64,000 bases of DNA from Prorocentrum cordatum (Eukaryota; Sar; Dinophyceae; Prorocentrales; Prorocentraceae): NCBI GenBank assembly GCA_963575745.1, contig CAUYUJ010003669.1, forward strand, positions 270,448-334,447, read 5' to 3'. Made by a program: the position numbers and the translations under genes. The notes beneath the pieces were generated by a model. The model made no database searches. It was not told the DNA's origin and saw nothing but the letters and a program-made list of their open reading frames with translations. This document shows, piece after piece, positions 40,328-52,833 of this stretch. Within the stretch, counting starts at the first letter, position 1. Each line of letters opens with the position of its first letter.

Positions 40328-41210
40328 TCATAGAATGGTGGCCTCGTTCGGTTGTGGATCGCGTTTCCAGATTGCGCTGGCAGGCTGCGCCGCACGAAAG
40401 TCACTTTGGAAGACATCAATGTGGTGGCCGCGATTAAACACACCGCCAATGTTGCCAGGGGTTCGCTCAGCAATGTGGGCGCATGCCCTCGTGCGCCCCA
40501 GTGGAGAGTCGGATCGTTGCTGAGTCCGTGGCATTTGGCGCCTCAGCGGTTGCAGTAGCTTTTGTGCACGCGAGGCGCCGACACCTAGGGCCCTGAACAA
40601 TATGACTGTCAGGATTTGGATATTTGAAATGTTGAACCCCGCAGCGTCAGCTTCAAAGCTTGAATCTCGAAGCGCGCCAGCGCCTGGTCGATCTGGTCTC
40701 CTGCATGGGCGCGAAGATTCGATGAGAGCCGCCCCCGAGTAAAATTGTCTTTCTTCGGCAATATTCTCGAACTTGTGCTGAGGGGGGAACAGTATATAGG
40801 TTGCCCCATCGGTGTGGCGTCCACCAATGTTCATTCCAAAGTTAATCACTGCTTGGGGGACTCTCATAGCGATGGTCCTTGCAAGACCTCCAAAGCCACG
40901 CTGCAAAGCAGCGGCCTGTTGTGAGGGTGCTATGGTGCCTGTGGTCACGTTGATCCACGCATGTGCATCGCGAGCCACTTCGCGGAAAAGTACGTCACCG
41001 GCAGGATCCCAATGGGGGCCAGTGGTGCGCGCGTCGTCTACACCACGTTGCATGTGTCCAAAAACGCATCCGATGGCAACCCAGAAGATGCCAACTATAG
41101 CGATGCCGATCCAGTGGCCTCGCAGGTCGGTGTCGGTTGTGGGTGGCTGTTTTTTGTTAGGTGACGTTACCGTGAATTTGCGAGGAGGTGCAGGCGGCAC
41201 GATGTCCTAA
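40328..41210 (-). pseudogene. Membrane-anchored hypothetical protein, frameshifted
   Basis: Coding begins after a TTAG|GACATC context near 41,210 that would suit a splice acceptor; no ATG is present, so this is likely an internal exon. Near the start is one clear transmembrane segment (W-I-G-I-A-I-V-G-I-F-W-V-A-I-G-C-V-F-G). A soluble part follows (V-I-N-F-G-M-N-I-G-G-R-H-T-D-G-A-T-Y-I-L-F). Further on the best-looking protein moves between frames (40,609-40,827: L-R-A-H-A-G-D-Q-I-D-Q-A-L-A-R-F-E-I-Q-A-L; 40,231-40,473: a second hydrophobic stretch), which suggests frameshifts or missed introns. No homology is recognised. It lies just upstream of the giant element on the same strand. Confidence 0.35.
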
Positions 41211-42180
41211 CGCACGCTACCATGCATAGCATCTTCGAAGCAATTGTCAAGTGGCGTTGGTGGGTGGACTTTTGGAGTATAGTAGCGCAGATATGTAAGG
41301 CTCAGGTACGAGACCTCTGCGTGAACAGAAGCTTCAGTTCAAGTGTTCTTGCGATGGCCATGGTCTCTTCCGCGAAGAACCACTGCGCCCTGATGGTCCT
41401 CCATATCAGTAAGCAACCAAAAAGCGCCCGCCGTGGATAGCAAGGAATAGAACTAGAGCTGGCCACCAACGGCCAGCTCCGCTGCCAAATTTAAAATGAG
41501 CACGTAAACCCAATCTACTACCACGCGTTAGGCGCAGCATCCGACTAACCCTGTTGTATCGTGGTAGCGATAGAACAAGAGATAAGGCATGGTCGCGTGA
41601 GCGGCAAGATGACACCTCAAGCAAACTGTTTTCCATATCGATGTCTAGGATCGTGTCGCGGCACGACACGGTCATAGAGGCGGCCGGACGCTTGACCACA
41701 AACGGCCGCGGACAAACGCGTGCTAACTTTCGCCTTTGCCCCTCCTCCTTCAGAATATCTGACGAGGACTCCCTGAATTTTTACCCCCATATCTTGGCGT
41801 ATGATACAATTCGTTATGTTGTATTCAATATGGATATTTGATAGCAAATGATATCAACGTGCATCATTTGACAACATGCTTCGACTCTATACCATCATCC
41901 CATCATATTATGACATAAATATAACGATTTGGCCAGCATTGTTCGAATATGCAATACGATTACTAAAATGAAGAAGCGTAGCGGAACTAGAGTGTCCCCT
42001 GCTGCGGTCGTCCAGGCGGGTGGGTCGCGGCGCAGGTGGGTCAGCGCGTTCCTTGTGGATCATCTCCCGGTTCTCACCTCACCTCCTCCTCCTCCTAAGT
42101 TCCGCTGATGTTCCTCCTGACTTTCTCCTCCTTCATCCTTCAATCCGCCATCATATCATTATCCGTCATCCTCCATCATA
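41211..42180. other. Stretch without a gene, AT-richer than its surroundings
   Basis: Only short random frames are present. The part 41,750-41,990 is notably AT-rich for this window. No repeat or regulatory motif can be supported. Confidence 0.5.
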
Positions 42181-42589
42181 TATATATTGGATATACACAC
42201 GCACATATATATATATATGCTCGCCCCCCCCCCACATGATCATACACATGCTCCCTTGATCCCTCCAGTCGTTCATCCCCCTTCCTCCTCCTGCTCTTCT
42301 TGATTATGTTTTGCTACGTTGTCAGACGCAACCCAGTCGATTGCATTCCAAGCGCTTGCGGCTTCAATCGTTGGCAACGCATTACAATCCAATCGGCTGC
42401 GTTGCAGTTGATCATTAAGAATCGTTTTATAGAGGTTCTTCTCCCTCTCCCTCCTCCTCCTCCTGATCCTCCTCATCCGCCTCATATTCCTCCTTCTCTT
42501 CCTTCTCATCCACCTAAGTCTCCTTCTGTGAAGGGTTTCAACGCGAATCCTTCTGTTGATAATTTCAATAGGAATCATTCTATGGCGAA

Positions 42590-44420
42590 TTGTGTTGTAG
42601 CGGGAGGTTCCTCGCAAAATAGTCGTGCAGCTGCGTTCACAACTAGATTTGTGACTATCGCCTCGAAGCGGAGAGAAGGGGGCACAATGACGAGGAGCAG
42701 GAGGAGCAAGAGCAGGAGGAGGAAGAAGAGGAGGGTGAGGAGCATGACGATGACGAGGAGGAACTCATTACTCACAAAACTAGTTGTTGAACGCCGATCA
42801 CAACTAGTTTTGCGAGTAGTGTCTTGTAGCGGGAGGTTCCTCGCAAAACTAGTTGTGCAGCTGAGTTCACAGCTAGAGTTGTGAGTATTGCCTCGAAGCG
42901 GAGAGGAGGGGGCACAATGACGAGGAGTAGGAGGATCAGGAGAAGGAAGAAGAGGAGGGTGAGCAGCACGACGATGACGAGGAGGAACTCATTACTTACA
43001 ACGCTAGTTGTGGAGCATCGTTCGCAATTAATTTTGCGAGTAGTGTCTTGTAGCGGGAGGTTCCTCGCAAGAGTACTTGTGCATTTGCGTTCACAACTAG
43101 ATTTGTGAGTATCGCCTCGAAGCGGAGAGAAGGGGGCACAATGACGAGGAGCAGGAGGAGCAGGAGGAGCAGGGGAAGGAAGAAGAGGAGGGTGAGCAGC
43201 ATGACGATGACGAGGAGGAACTCATTACTCACAAAACTAGTTGTGGAGCGCCGTTGACAATTAGTTCTGCGAGTAGTGATTCGTAGCGGGAGGTTCCTCG
43301 CAAGAGTACTTGTGCATTTGCGTTCACAACTAGATTTGTGCGTATCGCCTCAAAGCGGAGAGAAGGGGGCACAATGACGAGGAGCAGGAGGAGCAGGAGC
43401 AGGAGAAGGAAGAAGAGGAAGGTGAGCAGAGGGGGGGGGGCAGAATGACGAGCAGGAGGAGCAGGAGGGCAGAAGAGCAGGAGGAGCAGGAGGAGGAAGA
43501 AGAGGAGAGTGCGGAGCATGACGATGATGAGGAGGAACTCATTACTCACAAAACTAGTTGTGGAACGCCGTTGACAACTAGTTCTGCTGACGAGGAGCAG
43601 GAGGAGCAGGAGGGCATCGTCATGCCCCTCGCCCTTCTCTTCTTCTTCCTCCTGCTCCTCCTGCTCCTCGTCATTGTGCCCCCTCCTCTCCGCTTCGAGG
43701 CAATACTCACAGCTCTAGTTGTGAACTCAGCTGCACAACTAGTTGTGCGAGGAACCTCCAGCTACAAGACACTACTCGCAAAACTAGTTGTGAACGGCGT
43801 TCCACAACTAGTTTTGTGAGTAAGGAGTTCCTCCTCGTCATCGTCATGCTCCTCACCCTCTTCTTCTTCCTCCTCCTGCTCCTCCTCCTGCTCCTCGTCA
43901 TTGTGCCCCCTTCTCTCCGCTTCGAGGCGATACTCACAAATCTAGTTGTGAACGCAGCTGCACAACTAGGAGGAGCAGGAGGGCAGAGGAGCAGGAGGAG
44001 CAGGAGAAGGAAGAAGAGGAGGGTGAGCAGCATGACGACGACGAGGCGGAACTCATTACTCACAAAACTAGTTGTGGAGCGTCGTTCACAATTAGTTTTG
44101 CGAGTTGTGTCTCGTAGCGGGAGGTTCCTCGCAGAATTAGTTGTGAAGCTGCGTTCACAACTAGATTTGTGCGTGTCGCCTCGAAGCGGAGACGAGGGGG
44201 CAGAATGACGAGGAGCAGGAGGAGCAGGAGAAGGAAGAAGAGGAGAGTGAGCAGCATGACGATGACGAGGAGGAACTCATTACTCACAAAACTAGTTGTG
44301 GAGCGCCGTTCACAATTAGTTTTGCGAGTAGTGTCTTGTAGCGGGAGGTTCCTCGCAAAACTAGTTGTGAAGCTGCGTTCGCAACTAGATTTGTGAGTAT
44401 CGCCTCGAAGCGAGCATGAT
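42590..44420. repeat. ~230-bp tandem repeat with an inverted middle segment
   Basis: Each unit joins a GAGGAGCAGGAGGAG-type stretch, CATGACGATGACGAGGAGG, an AACTAGTTGTG motif, and TAGCGGGAGGTTCCTCGC. Copies of the CGCCTCGAAGCGGAG core lie near 42,658, 42,890, 43,113, 43,346, 44,178 and 44,402 on plus, and near 43,697 and 43,918 on minus. The segment about 43,620-43,970 is thus inverted. AACTAGTTGTG and its complement near unit edges make local hairpins. Confidence 0.8.
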
Positions 44421-44569
44421 GAGGAGGGTGAGTTGCAGAAGGAGGAGGGTGAGGAGCCGTAGAGGATCTCAATGGGAATCTTCTTTCGCAGAGGATTTCA
44501 ATAGGAATCCTTCTGTGGAGGCCGAACGCCAGCGAAAACCCTTCAGAAAACCAAACAAACAAACAAAAA

Positions 44570-44880
44570 CAAAAAAACTATGATTTCTGGAGAACAATCG
44601 GTGGAATTGCGGTACCTACTCCGGCCGGCGGCAGAACGGAGGAGGGGGAGAGGGGAAGGAGGAGAAGAGGGAGTGGAGGGGGAGGAGAAGAGGGAGAAGG
44701 TGGAGGCGGAGGAGGAGGAGGAGGTAAAAAACCAAAAAAACCAAAAAAACCAAAAAAACCAAAAAAACCAAAAAAACTATGATTTCTGGCGAATTTTGGT
44801 CGCCAGCCGTTCCAGAAATTCTCCAGAAATCATAGTTTTTTTGTTTTTTTTGGTTTTTTTGGTTTTTCTTTGGTTTTTTG
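44570..44880. repeat. CCAAAAAAA repeats in an inverted arrangement
   Basis: ACTATGATTTCTGG occurs at 44,578 and 44,777, and its complement near 44,829-44,842. Runs of AACCAAAAAA (44,727-44,777) face runs of TTTTTTGG (44,843-44,880). The segment could fold into a long hairpin. Confidence 0.75.
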
Positions 44881-45092
44881 GAGGTTTGCTTTAGTTTCTG
44901 ACGATTTCGATGATTCCGAGAAGGAATAGCACGGGGAGGAGGAGGAGGAGGAGGAAGAGGAGGAGGAGGAGGAGAGAAAGGAAGAGACAGGAGAAGGGAG
45001 CGGAGAAAGAAGATATCGATCGGCGGCCGCGGTAAAGACGAATATGTATGATCATGTGGGGGGGGGCTACCATATATATATATATATATATA

Positions 45093-46134
45093 TACGATAC
45101 ACACACACACACACTATTGGGATGCTCGAGTAATCGCCCCACAACTATCCGAAAGAGCGTCCAGGCAGTCTATGAGAGCCCAGAGACGGCAGAGCAGGGT
45201 TCCAATATGGCCTCGGAGAGCCCCATGACGGCCCAATATGGCCCCAATCGACTTTCCGAAACATTCCAAATCGTGACCCGGTCGTTCAGGGAGACCGCGG
45301 TTGGAGGTTGGGTGGCCCGAAAGAGCCCCGAAAGGCCTCCAAATGATGCCCAAAACGCGTCCGGAAACCTTTAAGAAAACGGGAAAAAATACACACTGCC
45401 CCCAGATGCTCTCCAAGGATGAGCCTCCGCAACAAAAGCCAAGAAGGATGGGGAGAATACGCAAGGTAGGGCCAGAATAAAAAAAAATAAGCATGGATCA
45501 AATCTGATCATAAAGGCGATGCTGGGAAAAGGCAACGAAGAATTATCATTAAACTGTCGGTTTGAATTTCCTGCCGTTCCGCCTGCGTACCAAACTTCAA
45601 GGACCAAGGTGCATAGCGGCGCCAATGCAGTCTTGTCTGTGTACATATATGTGTATATAGTGAACGTGTTATGTTACCATGTGATGATACGATGGAATCC
45701 GAAATGCAAGTTGCCACATTTGTATGACGCGTGCAAAATAAATGTTCCAATCGCGTGTTTGACTGGTTGCTGGATACCAAAACAAAATTCACAAACGCAT
45801 TTGTGGGGGCTTCACGATCTTAAAAAGGGAGTTCTCGTTCGAATGCTGAATCGCAACATGGGCTCGCAACCATTGATTGTAATGGGCTTTGAGCAGTTCA
45901 AATGCTACTCCCATCCATTGAATCGGATAGCGATCCCGTGAGGGAAGCCGAAGGGTACAAGTTTTTCGGCGGCCCAAGCTCAGGGGTTAAATTTTCCCGG
46001 CGGCGCGGATGTATCGAGCCGGGTTGGCCCAGGGGGTCCAATTCTTCCAGGGAGGTGGGCCCGAGACATCCCGACATTCTAAAAACCTTCAAGTCTACCG
46101 TAACATGCTATACCAAACCATTATATGATAATGT
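45093..46134. other. Stretch without a gene
   Basis: A CA dinucleotide run lies at 45,099-45,114. The rest is unique-looking sequence with short frames only. Confidence 0.5.
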
Positions 46135-46139
46135 ATGAC

Positions 46140-46300
46140 AACTCCAGGAGGGGCCCCAGGAGGGGCCCTGGGAGTTTGGACCCTCCAAGAAGGGCCCTAG
46201 AAGGAACCCTAGTTTGGCCCTCCAGGAGGGGCCCGAGGGGGGACCCTGGGAGTTTGGATCCCTCCAGGAAGGGCCTCAGGATGAACCCGAAGGGTTTGGT
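46140..46300 (+). repeat. Short repeats of CCAGGAGGGGCCC / GGGAGTTTGGA
   Basis: Two longer units, each with CCAGGAGGGGCCC and CCCTGGGAGTTTGGA, and partial copies between them. The following 46,301-46,730 shows no gene. Confidence 0.65.
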
Positions 46301-46732
46301 CTTAGGGATCTTGGCATATCAACACAAGAACTGACAACTGTTGCGCGATCCCCAGAAGCGAAGACAATGTCACACCGTCCGGGGGCTACCAAGAACAAGA
46401 CATGTTAGGTCCGCTTTGAATCGGAAGTATCAGACGCTCGCGTTATTTGTTTAAACAGCGTGCGAACGCACGCGCATCTTCTAGGCGTTGCCCTATGCGT
46501 GGGGCCAAATGGACCTCATGGATGGGAATTTTTGGAGGGGCCCTCGTGGACTGGACCGTGTGACCTTACAGCCATACTCGACCTTATATGTGCGCGGACC
46601 CAATGGGTGAGACGGGTGGGATCCTAACGGTGGGACCCCGTGGATGGGGCCACATTGGCAGGCACGCTGACACGCCTGCGTCTCGGCAAGGGTCGGCAGC
46701 TTCCTCGACTCACGCGCTTTTATGGCGGCGGG

Positions 46733-46800
46733 TGGGTCGCGGGTGGGTCGCGTGGTGGGTCGTGGATGAGTCGCGGGAGGTGGGTCGCGGGCGGGTCGCG
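46733..46800 (+). repeat. GGTGGGTCGCG minisatellite
   Basis: About seven imperfect units of 8-11 bp. No coding potential. Confidence 0.75.
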
Positions 46801-46969
46801 ACACGAATGGCCGTTCTATACTCTATCAAATTCAATCACACTATAGCAGAAACAGCGAGTCAACCTTCTATATTATCAGATCAGATGATCACATGGTATA
46901 CTCGAATGTGCTCTAATATGGAGGCCCCCACCAGGGGGTCAACTTCCAGGGGGTAATCACCCGATCATA

Positions 46970-47200
46970 TGGCATAGGGAGCACCTCCGAATTCCCTAGT
47001 GGCATGGTTGGCATGCCCCCCCCCCGCGCAAGTTCGGCAAAACCCCTCGCACTTCGTGGCCCTGTTGGGAGCTCCTCCGAAGGCTCCAGTGGCAGGGTTC
47101 ACATGGCACCAACCAGTGTGCACACCCCTCACACCTAAGTGCGGTACCAAAACCGCAGTACTCACAGCTGCATGTGGTTGGGTCTTTCGTCAGGCCGTCA
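46970..47200 (-). repeat. Partial composite satellite element
   Basis: Two or three diverged ~88-bp units in reverse orientation, ending at the edge motif TGTGGTTGGGTCTTTCG (47,171-47,187) shared with the larger copies. Sequence after the edge (47,215-47,300) resembles that after the next copy (48,600-48,690). Confidence 0.55.
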
Positions 47201-47399
47201 GGCGATTTTTTCTTCGACCCCTGGCCACTCCCTGGACATCTGCTGGGGAGCGTTCTGGCCATGGTTTCGAAGCGAGTCCGACCAACGCGACGAAAACTCT
47301 CCATGAGGTCCAACAAGGCAAAATATGTAAATGACAAAGGAAACAGAGACCGGGTAACGAAAACAACAACTTGTTCTTAACAATCCTGGCCGACCCGTC

Positions 47400-48400
47400 A
47401 ATTTTATTCCCAACCATCGTGTAGTGGTAAGTCCCCGTTTCGAATCAGCAGCGCCCCGTGTTCTGGTCCTCCCAGTCCTTCTCCCCCTCCTCCCTTCTGC
47501 CTCTGCCCTGGCCCTGGCACACCACTGCCACGCCTTTCAAACCCCATAGGAGCTCCACAAAGCTAAAGCTGACAAATCCGCACGCAGGCGTGGGCTCATT
47601 TCGCTCGCCCCTGCCACGCTATTCAGACCCCAGAGGAGCTCCACAGAAGGCCTCAGTGGCGACGTCTGCATGCGTCTTCACCACCCGGCACAGCGCTTCG
47701 TGGCCCCATAGGGAGCTTCGATTAAGGCCCCAGTGGCGATGCTCGCCTGCGTCCGCCCCATCCACTACAGCGTATCGTGGCCCACAGGGGAGCTCAACCC
47801 GAAGCCCCAGTGGCGGCATTCGCATCCGTCTGCTCCGCCGAGCACGACGTGTCGCGGCTCCATGAGGGGGCTCCACCTGTGGCCACGGCGGCGACGCTCG
47901 CATGCGCCTCCCCCATCAACTACAGCGCCTCCTGGCCAACTAGGGAGCTCCACCGAACAGTGGCGGCGTTCGCATGCGTCCTCCCCGCCAACTATCACGC
48001 TTCGTGGCCCACTGGGAGCTCCACCGAAAGCCCAAGTGGTAGGGTTGGCATGCTTCTCCCCCGCACAGTACAACCTTGCGTGGCCCTATGAGGAGCTCCA
48101 CATGAGGCCCCAGTGGCGACGTTCGCATGCGTCTGCCTCACCCAATACAACGCTTCGAGGCCCCATACAGAGAATCCACCGAGGGCCCTAGTGGCCGCGG
48201 CCGCATGCGTCTCCCCCACACAGTTCAAAGCTTCGCGGCCCCGTAGGGAACTCCACCGAAAGCCTCAGTTGCCGCGGCCGCAGACGTCTCCCCCACCCAT
48301 TACAGCACACCCCTCACGCGAAGCGTGGCCTCATGGAACTCCACCGGAAGCGGTAGCCACAACGCCGTACTCACAACTATATATGGTTGGGTTCTTCATC
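47400..48400 (-). repeat. Composite satellite element, reverse copy
   Basis: The outer edge at 47,412-47,460 (CCAACCATCGTGTAGTGG... CAGCAGCGCCCC) matches the complement of 54,330-54,372. It is followed by one unit of the GAAAAGCGTGGCA subtype (47,520-47,645) and then about eight units of the GGGGCCTTCGG subtype (period about 78-90 bp) up to the other edge, CAACTATATATGGTTGGG (48,373-48,390). No protein. Confidence 0.7.
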
Positions 48401-50730
48401 ATGCTACTTTTCCTTGAAGAAGGGGGGCGCGACCACCAAAACTCGACGCTTCGGCGATGCATGCGATGCGAATCAAAGAATCATCAAGCAAACCCAGAAC
48501 GACACACAAGACGACCTGCAATCGGTAAACTCGTGCAGAGAACCTTGGCCTGGGAGAGACAAGTGGGACACCATCAAATGCATTTGTTCTGCTTCGGCTC
48601 GTGGCGACTCTCCAGGCCTCTCCCAGGGTGCGTTCTGACTAGGATTTGAAGCGAATTTAACCGCGGCGACGAGGGCCTCCCAGAAATCCCCAAACGGCGA
48701 AAGCGAGGAAAAGGTATGAATGTTTCCTCTTATTCGATCCTGGCTGACCCGGTACTGCCAGCGGCTGCCCTCGCGGACCACCTCGATCAGCTGCACGGGC
48801 GCCTCCTGCCTGATGGGCGGCCCTTGCAGCGCGCCGCCAGAGCCAAGCGGAAGCGAGCACCCCGAGCCGAGCGGCGAGGATCGGCGGTTCAAAGATAGGA
48901 CCCTGAAGAGAGTGGCCTCAAGCAGCGAAGGCTCAGCCATGAGACGCGATGTCCCCTTCGTAGCCTGAGGGCCACCTCAGTCAGGGCTACATATTTGGAA
49001 ATAACCCTTGTGAGGCCTTTGCAAACACGACTACGGGCTACTAAGCTCGATTCAAAGGCTTACGGGGCCCGATGAACCAGACGGAACCCAACAGTAAGCC
49101 AAAACCCGAGGGATTCAGACGGACTGTGCAAAATCAGGCTGCGATCGCCCACGCACATACAAGCGCCGATGCTAAATCAAACCTCTCTGGACTTGCATCC
49201 TAATTGATTCGAAGCAGTGAAGCTTAAACCATGGGATCTCTTTCCTCTCCTTAGGGCCTCAAGACTCCATCTCTTCTTAAGGCTCATGGGGGGACAAAGT
49301 AGCGATGCCGTGACCACCAAGACCTCTTCAAGGGTGCAGCATGGACGAATTCACCGAGGAAAAATCAGAAACCATGTGAAATCCATTCGCGATGACGCCC
49401 GTGACCGGCCCAGCCGCCCCCGCCTCCTTTGCCCCCTGGTAATTTCACAATTCGCGCCATGGCCGCGTGGGCCTTAACCAGCCCTCCCAAACGGCGCAGG
49501 CACGAGTCGCGACGTGAGGCCTCCCCCCCGCAGCCTCGCCCGTTGCTGCTAGTAGGTTCAAAAACGGCTAGGTTTCTTGGACCCGCGAAAAGCCGTACCA
49601 ACTTTTGGCCTCCCCAGACGTCCCCAATCCACCCAGCATCGTGGCGGAAGCGCGACGAATGATTTTTGGCCCTCTGAGGTCCTCGCTGGGCCTCGGCCTT
49701 CGTAGCTCCATCTTTCCTCGGGGAGAACAGATGGTAGCGGACCGCATGCTTCAACCGCCAGCGTCGTCAAAATGCGAACGCCGCCACACACCTGAATCTA
49801 AGTTGGACCACGTATTGACGAGGCAAGGTAAGCACGGCACATAGAAAGCTGTTGCATCTGAAAGCCGTGTTCCTCCTCGACCCCGCGCGCGGGGCAGACA
49901 CTCACAACGCCCAACGAGGAGGAGGGGGAGGAGGGGGAGAGCCTTCTTAGACTAGCGCGCTCCACTACTCGCAAAGAAACTACTCGCAACTGGCCTGGAT
50001 CCGCCGCGGGGGATCTACGATACATTACATCAAAGCAGACATGAGTTTTTTCTGACGTTTGCGAGTAGGCACTTTGCGAGCAATGGAACGCTCTCGGTGA
50101 CCTCTGAACTCCATCTTCGAACCGCCAAGAGGACCTCGAGCCCGTTGCCGGCGGCGCCGGCGGCGGGGGCTCCGCGCCGCCAGCGCGCGCGCCCCTCCGG
50201 GGCGCCGCCGCGGTGCGCTGCGGCGCGGGGGCCGATCGCGCGAGCGCCGCGAGGTTGGTCGGGCCGCCTGCCCGCGGCGCTGCCGCCGCTGCCGGAGGCG
50301 GCGCGCCAAGGGGGCGGTTGGAGGCTTCCCACATGAGCGACGATCACGACGACGACGAAGACGACGAGCACGACGATCGCGACGATCACGACGCACGCGC
50401 GGCCCTATGCGGGAAGCTTACGCGCCAATGTCCGCGCAGTGGGGTCCGAGTGGATCTTGCCATCGCTCGGACGTGCATGCCATTCCACGTGCACTGTCTG
50501 TCGGCGACTCCGAAGGGCGTGGCTTACAAAGGGTGTGGATGTAGGTGTCGGCATCCGAACCCTGCTCCCACCAACCTTCGATTCTCCTGAATCGACTGGA
50601 GGCGAAGGCAGGGATAGGATTTCGCCGCAGGTTCGACGAATCGTTGATCGGCGAGGTAAGGGCTCGCCAAGAAGGCGCGCCAGAGGGGGCGGTATGGGAC
50701 GCACAAGGACGCCATTTGTGCGGCGGCGCT
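48401..50730. other. Stretch without a convincing gene
   Basis: Frames are short and match GC or GA bias. A D-rich plus frame near 50,340-50,400 is a GAC repeat effect. Nothing else can be supported. Confidence 0.45.
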
Positions 50731-50735
50731 GGCAG

Positions 50736-50780
50736 GAGGAGGAGGAGGAGGAGGAGGAGGAGGAGGAGGAGGAGGAGGAG
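50736..50780 (+). repeat. GAG microsatellite
   Basis: Pure (GAG)n. Long frames across it are low-complexity. Confidence 0.9.
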
Positions 50781-51534
50781 AACGTCGGCATTTGCCTTCG
50801 AGTTGGCTTGGGCTTCGGCCCCTCGAGCTCTCGTTCGATGCCCTAAGAGTTCGTTCTCGCGCGCTGGGGCGGATGTGGGGAAAAACGATTTCGCAGCAGA
50901 CGATCGCATGGCCGAAGAGGCCATCCAGACAGCTTGATCCGACCCACATGATGACCCGAAGGTTTGGTCCAGATGTTCGGGTGCTGGCCTCGCCGAGAAG
51001 AATGCACACGTACGAGCGAAGAGAAGAGATGGTGTCGGAAGATGGCGCCGCATCACCGCTGCATCGACGATGCATCGCTGGAGGCTTTCCAGATGGGGTC
51101 CAGGTATAGCCGCTGGCTGAAATCCTGCTCGATATTTTTCGTGGGGCACCTTTGACCGACGTTTTTCCCGAGTTCAAAAACACAGCGTTCAATATTCCTT
51201 TTGCAGGCAGGACTTGGACCAATCCCCCGCCAAAGTAACAATGGTTTGGTTTCGCTCTCGGGTGTGCAACGCGCAGCGCCTCCACTTGAAAATCCTCTAC
51301 TAATGTATTTCGGTTGCCAGATACCAGTTCACTGCAAGCAAGAACTTGACAGTAGATGAAGTCGGAGGATCGGACCGCATCGCCGATGCATCGCCGATGC
51401 CAGCGACGTCGGCGGAGAGCTCCTGGGGAGCGGAGGGCACCCCGAAAGCTCTCGACGAGGCGCAGCTGCTGGAGAGCATCCCGAAGCGAGAACACTTCCA
51501 AGACGCCACGGAAACGCCCGAAACGCCTGCCCCC

Positions 51535-51623
51535 TAAACAACAACAACAGCAACAACAGCAACAACAGCAACAACAGCAACAACAGCAACAACAGCAACA
51601 ACAGCAACAACAACAACAACAAT

Positions 51624-51670
<47 letters not shown>

Positions 51671-51672
51671 CG
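51535..51672 (+). repeat. CAA/CAACAG microsatellite
   Basis: (CAACAG)n passing into (CAA)n. Frames across it give Gln, Asn or Leu/Val/Cys runs and are not genes. Confidence 0.92.
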
Positions 51673-51957
51673 ACGCAACGCCTGGCTCTCAGCGTCCGTC
51701 TCCCCTTTGTGAAGAAGAACTGGCCGTCCCGACATGCCGATCGGTCAATCACGACATGTTAGTAGAACGGAAGAATATTCGAATAATGCAAACAACGTTC
51801 TTAGAACATGAATCTGGTATACTCAATCACGACGGTCTCAGCCACAAACGTTCTGAACACATTTCGTGCAAACCACTCGCCGCTGCTGGACCCTTGGCGT
51901 CCCGCCAAAGCTGCTGCGCCCGTGGCGTCGGCTCCGGCACCTTTGGAAAAAGAAAAC

Positions 51958-52134
51958 CCACACAAACATAAACTTTTGGCGCTCCGCGCGGATTTCTTGG
52001 ATCCGCGCCGGACCCCCCTCCCTGGCGCGCTGGCGCGCGGAGCGCGCCAGGGCCGGCGCCAGAGGCGCCGCTGGGAGGGCCCAGCGCGGATCCAAGAAAT
52101 CCGCGCGGAGCGCCAAAAGTTTATGTTTATGTGG
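51958..52134. mobile_element. MITE-like hairpin element, copy 1
   Basis: Arms of about 50 bp are inverted: CATAAACTTTTGGCGCTCCG on the left and its complement on the right, both including CGCGGATTTCTTGGATCCGC. The short centre is itself a GC-rich hairpin (CTGGCGCGC...GCGCGCCAG). It is non-coding. A second, more diverged member lies at 59,792-59,920. Confidence 0.75.
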
Positions 52135-52725
52135 TTATTCTTCTTCGAACATCGGCTCTGGCACCTCTGAACATCGTTTAACCGATCCCCATCCCCACCA
52201 GCGTGGGCTGGGCACCACTGGCCGATTCACCCCCCTGGATGGGGATCTAGGCTGCTCTCTTTTTTCGGGAATCGGGGTCTTCTCCCCAACTGAGGTGGCG
52301 AGACGGTGGGGCTCGCGAGATGTGGATGAGGATGGGAGATTTATGACTACCTACCAGACCACCCCAACCCAACCCGAAGACCCGAATTTTGGGTTGGGGG
52401 GGGTATGGGCTCCACATGTGTTTTTTCGCTGTTTCCCGACACCCCCCCCCCACTAGAAATCGAGGGTAAATCTGAGCCTTCGGGTTGGGTTGGGGTGGTT
52501 TGGTGGGTGGTGAATTTAGGGGGGCTGGTCAAACGATGCCGCACCTCGCGAGCGCTGCGGCGGCGCTGCGGCGCGCGGCGGGGGCGCCGCCGACCTCGCC
52601 AGCGCCGCCAGGTCCATGGCTGAAGGCGCCGGCCTCGCGGCCTTTGCCGCTGCGGGCGGGCGCGCCCGGGGTGCGAGGAGTGGGGTGCGGTTGGCTGGCG
52701 CGCCTCGGAATCGCCTCTTTCCTCT
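52135..52725. other. Stretch without a gene
   Basis: Near 52,356-52,380 and 52,484-52,510 ACCACCCCAACCCAACCC and its complement form an inverted pair. No coding signal. Confidence 0.4.
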
Positions 52726-52726
52726 T

Positions 52727-52833
52727 GTCCTCCTCCTCCTCCTCCTCCTCCTCCTCCTCCTCCTCCTCCTTCATCTTGTCCTCCTCCTCCTCCTCCTCCT
52801 CCTCCTCCTCCTCCTCCTCCTCCTCCTCCTCCC
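52727..52833 (+). repeat. CTC microsatellite
   Basis: (CTC)n, interrupted once near 52,770-52,780. Frames across it (Ser, Leu or Glu runs) are rejected. Confidence 0.92.

Larger units (their letters stand above)
42200..45092. mobile_element. Low-complexity block bounded by inverted repeats
   Basis: The left end has an AT dinucleotide run, a C run and CACATGATCATACACAT (to 42,249). The right end has the reverse complement: ATATGTATGATCATGTG (45,041-45,057), a G run and an AT run (to about 45,095). The non-simple core of the match is about 17 bp. The interior holds the 230-bp array and the CCAAAAAAA repeats. It may be a mobile element; no protein is encoded as far as I can see. Confidence 0.45.

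Noticed and set aside
47410-47445. Possible tRNA-like A and B box words (TAGTGGTAAG, GTTTCGAATC)
   Set aside because: The spacing is too short for a tRNA and no cloverleaf forms. The segment is an edge of the composite satellite element; a tRNA-derived origin cannot be shown.
50524-51735. Minus frame of about 400 codons across the CAA microsatellite
   Set aside because: It starts with a run of Cys from the microsatellite, and the rest shows no domain or consistent composition.
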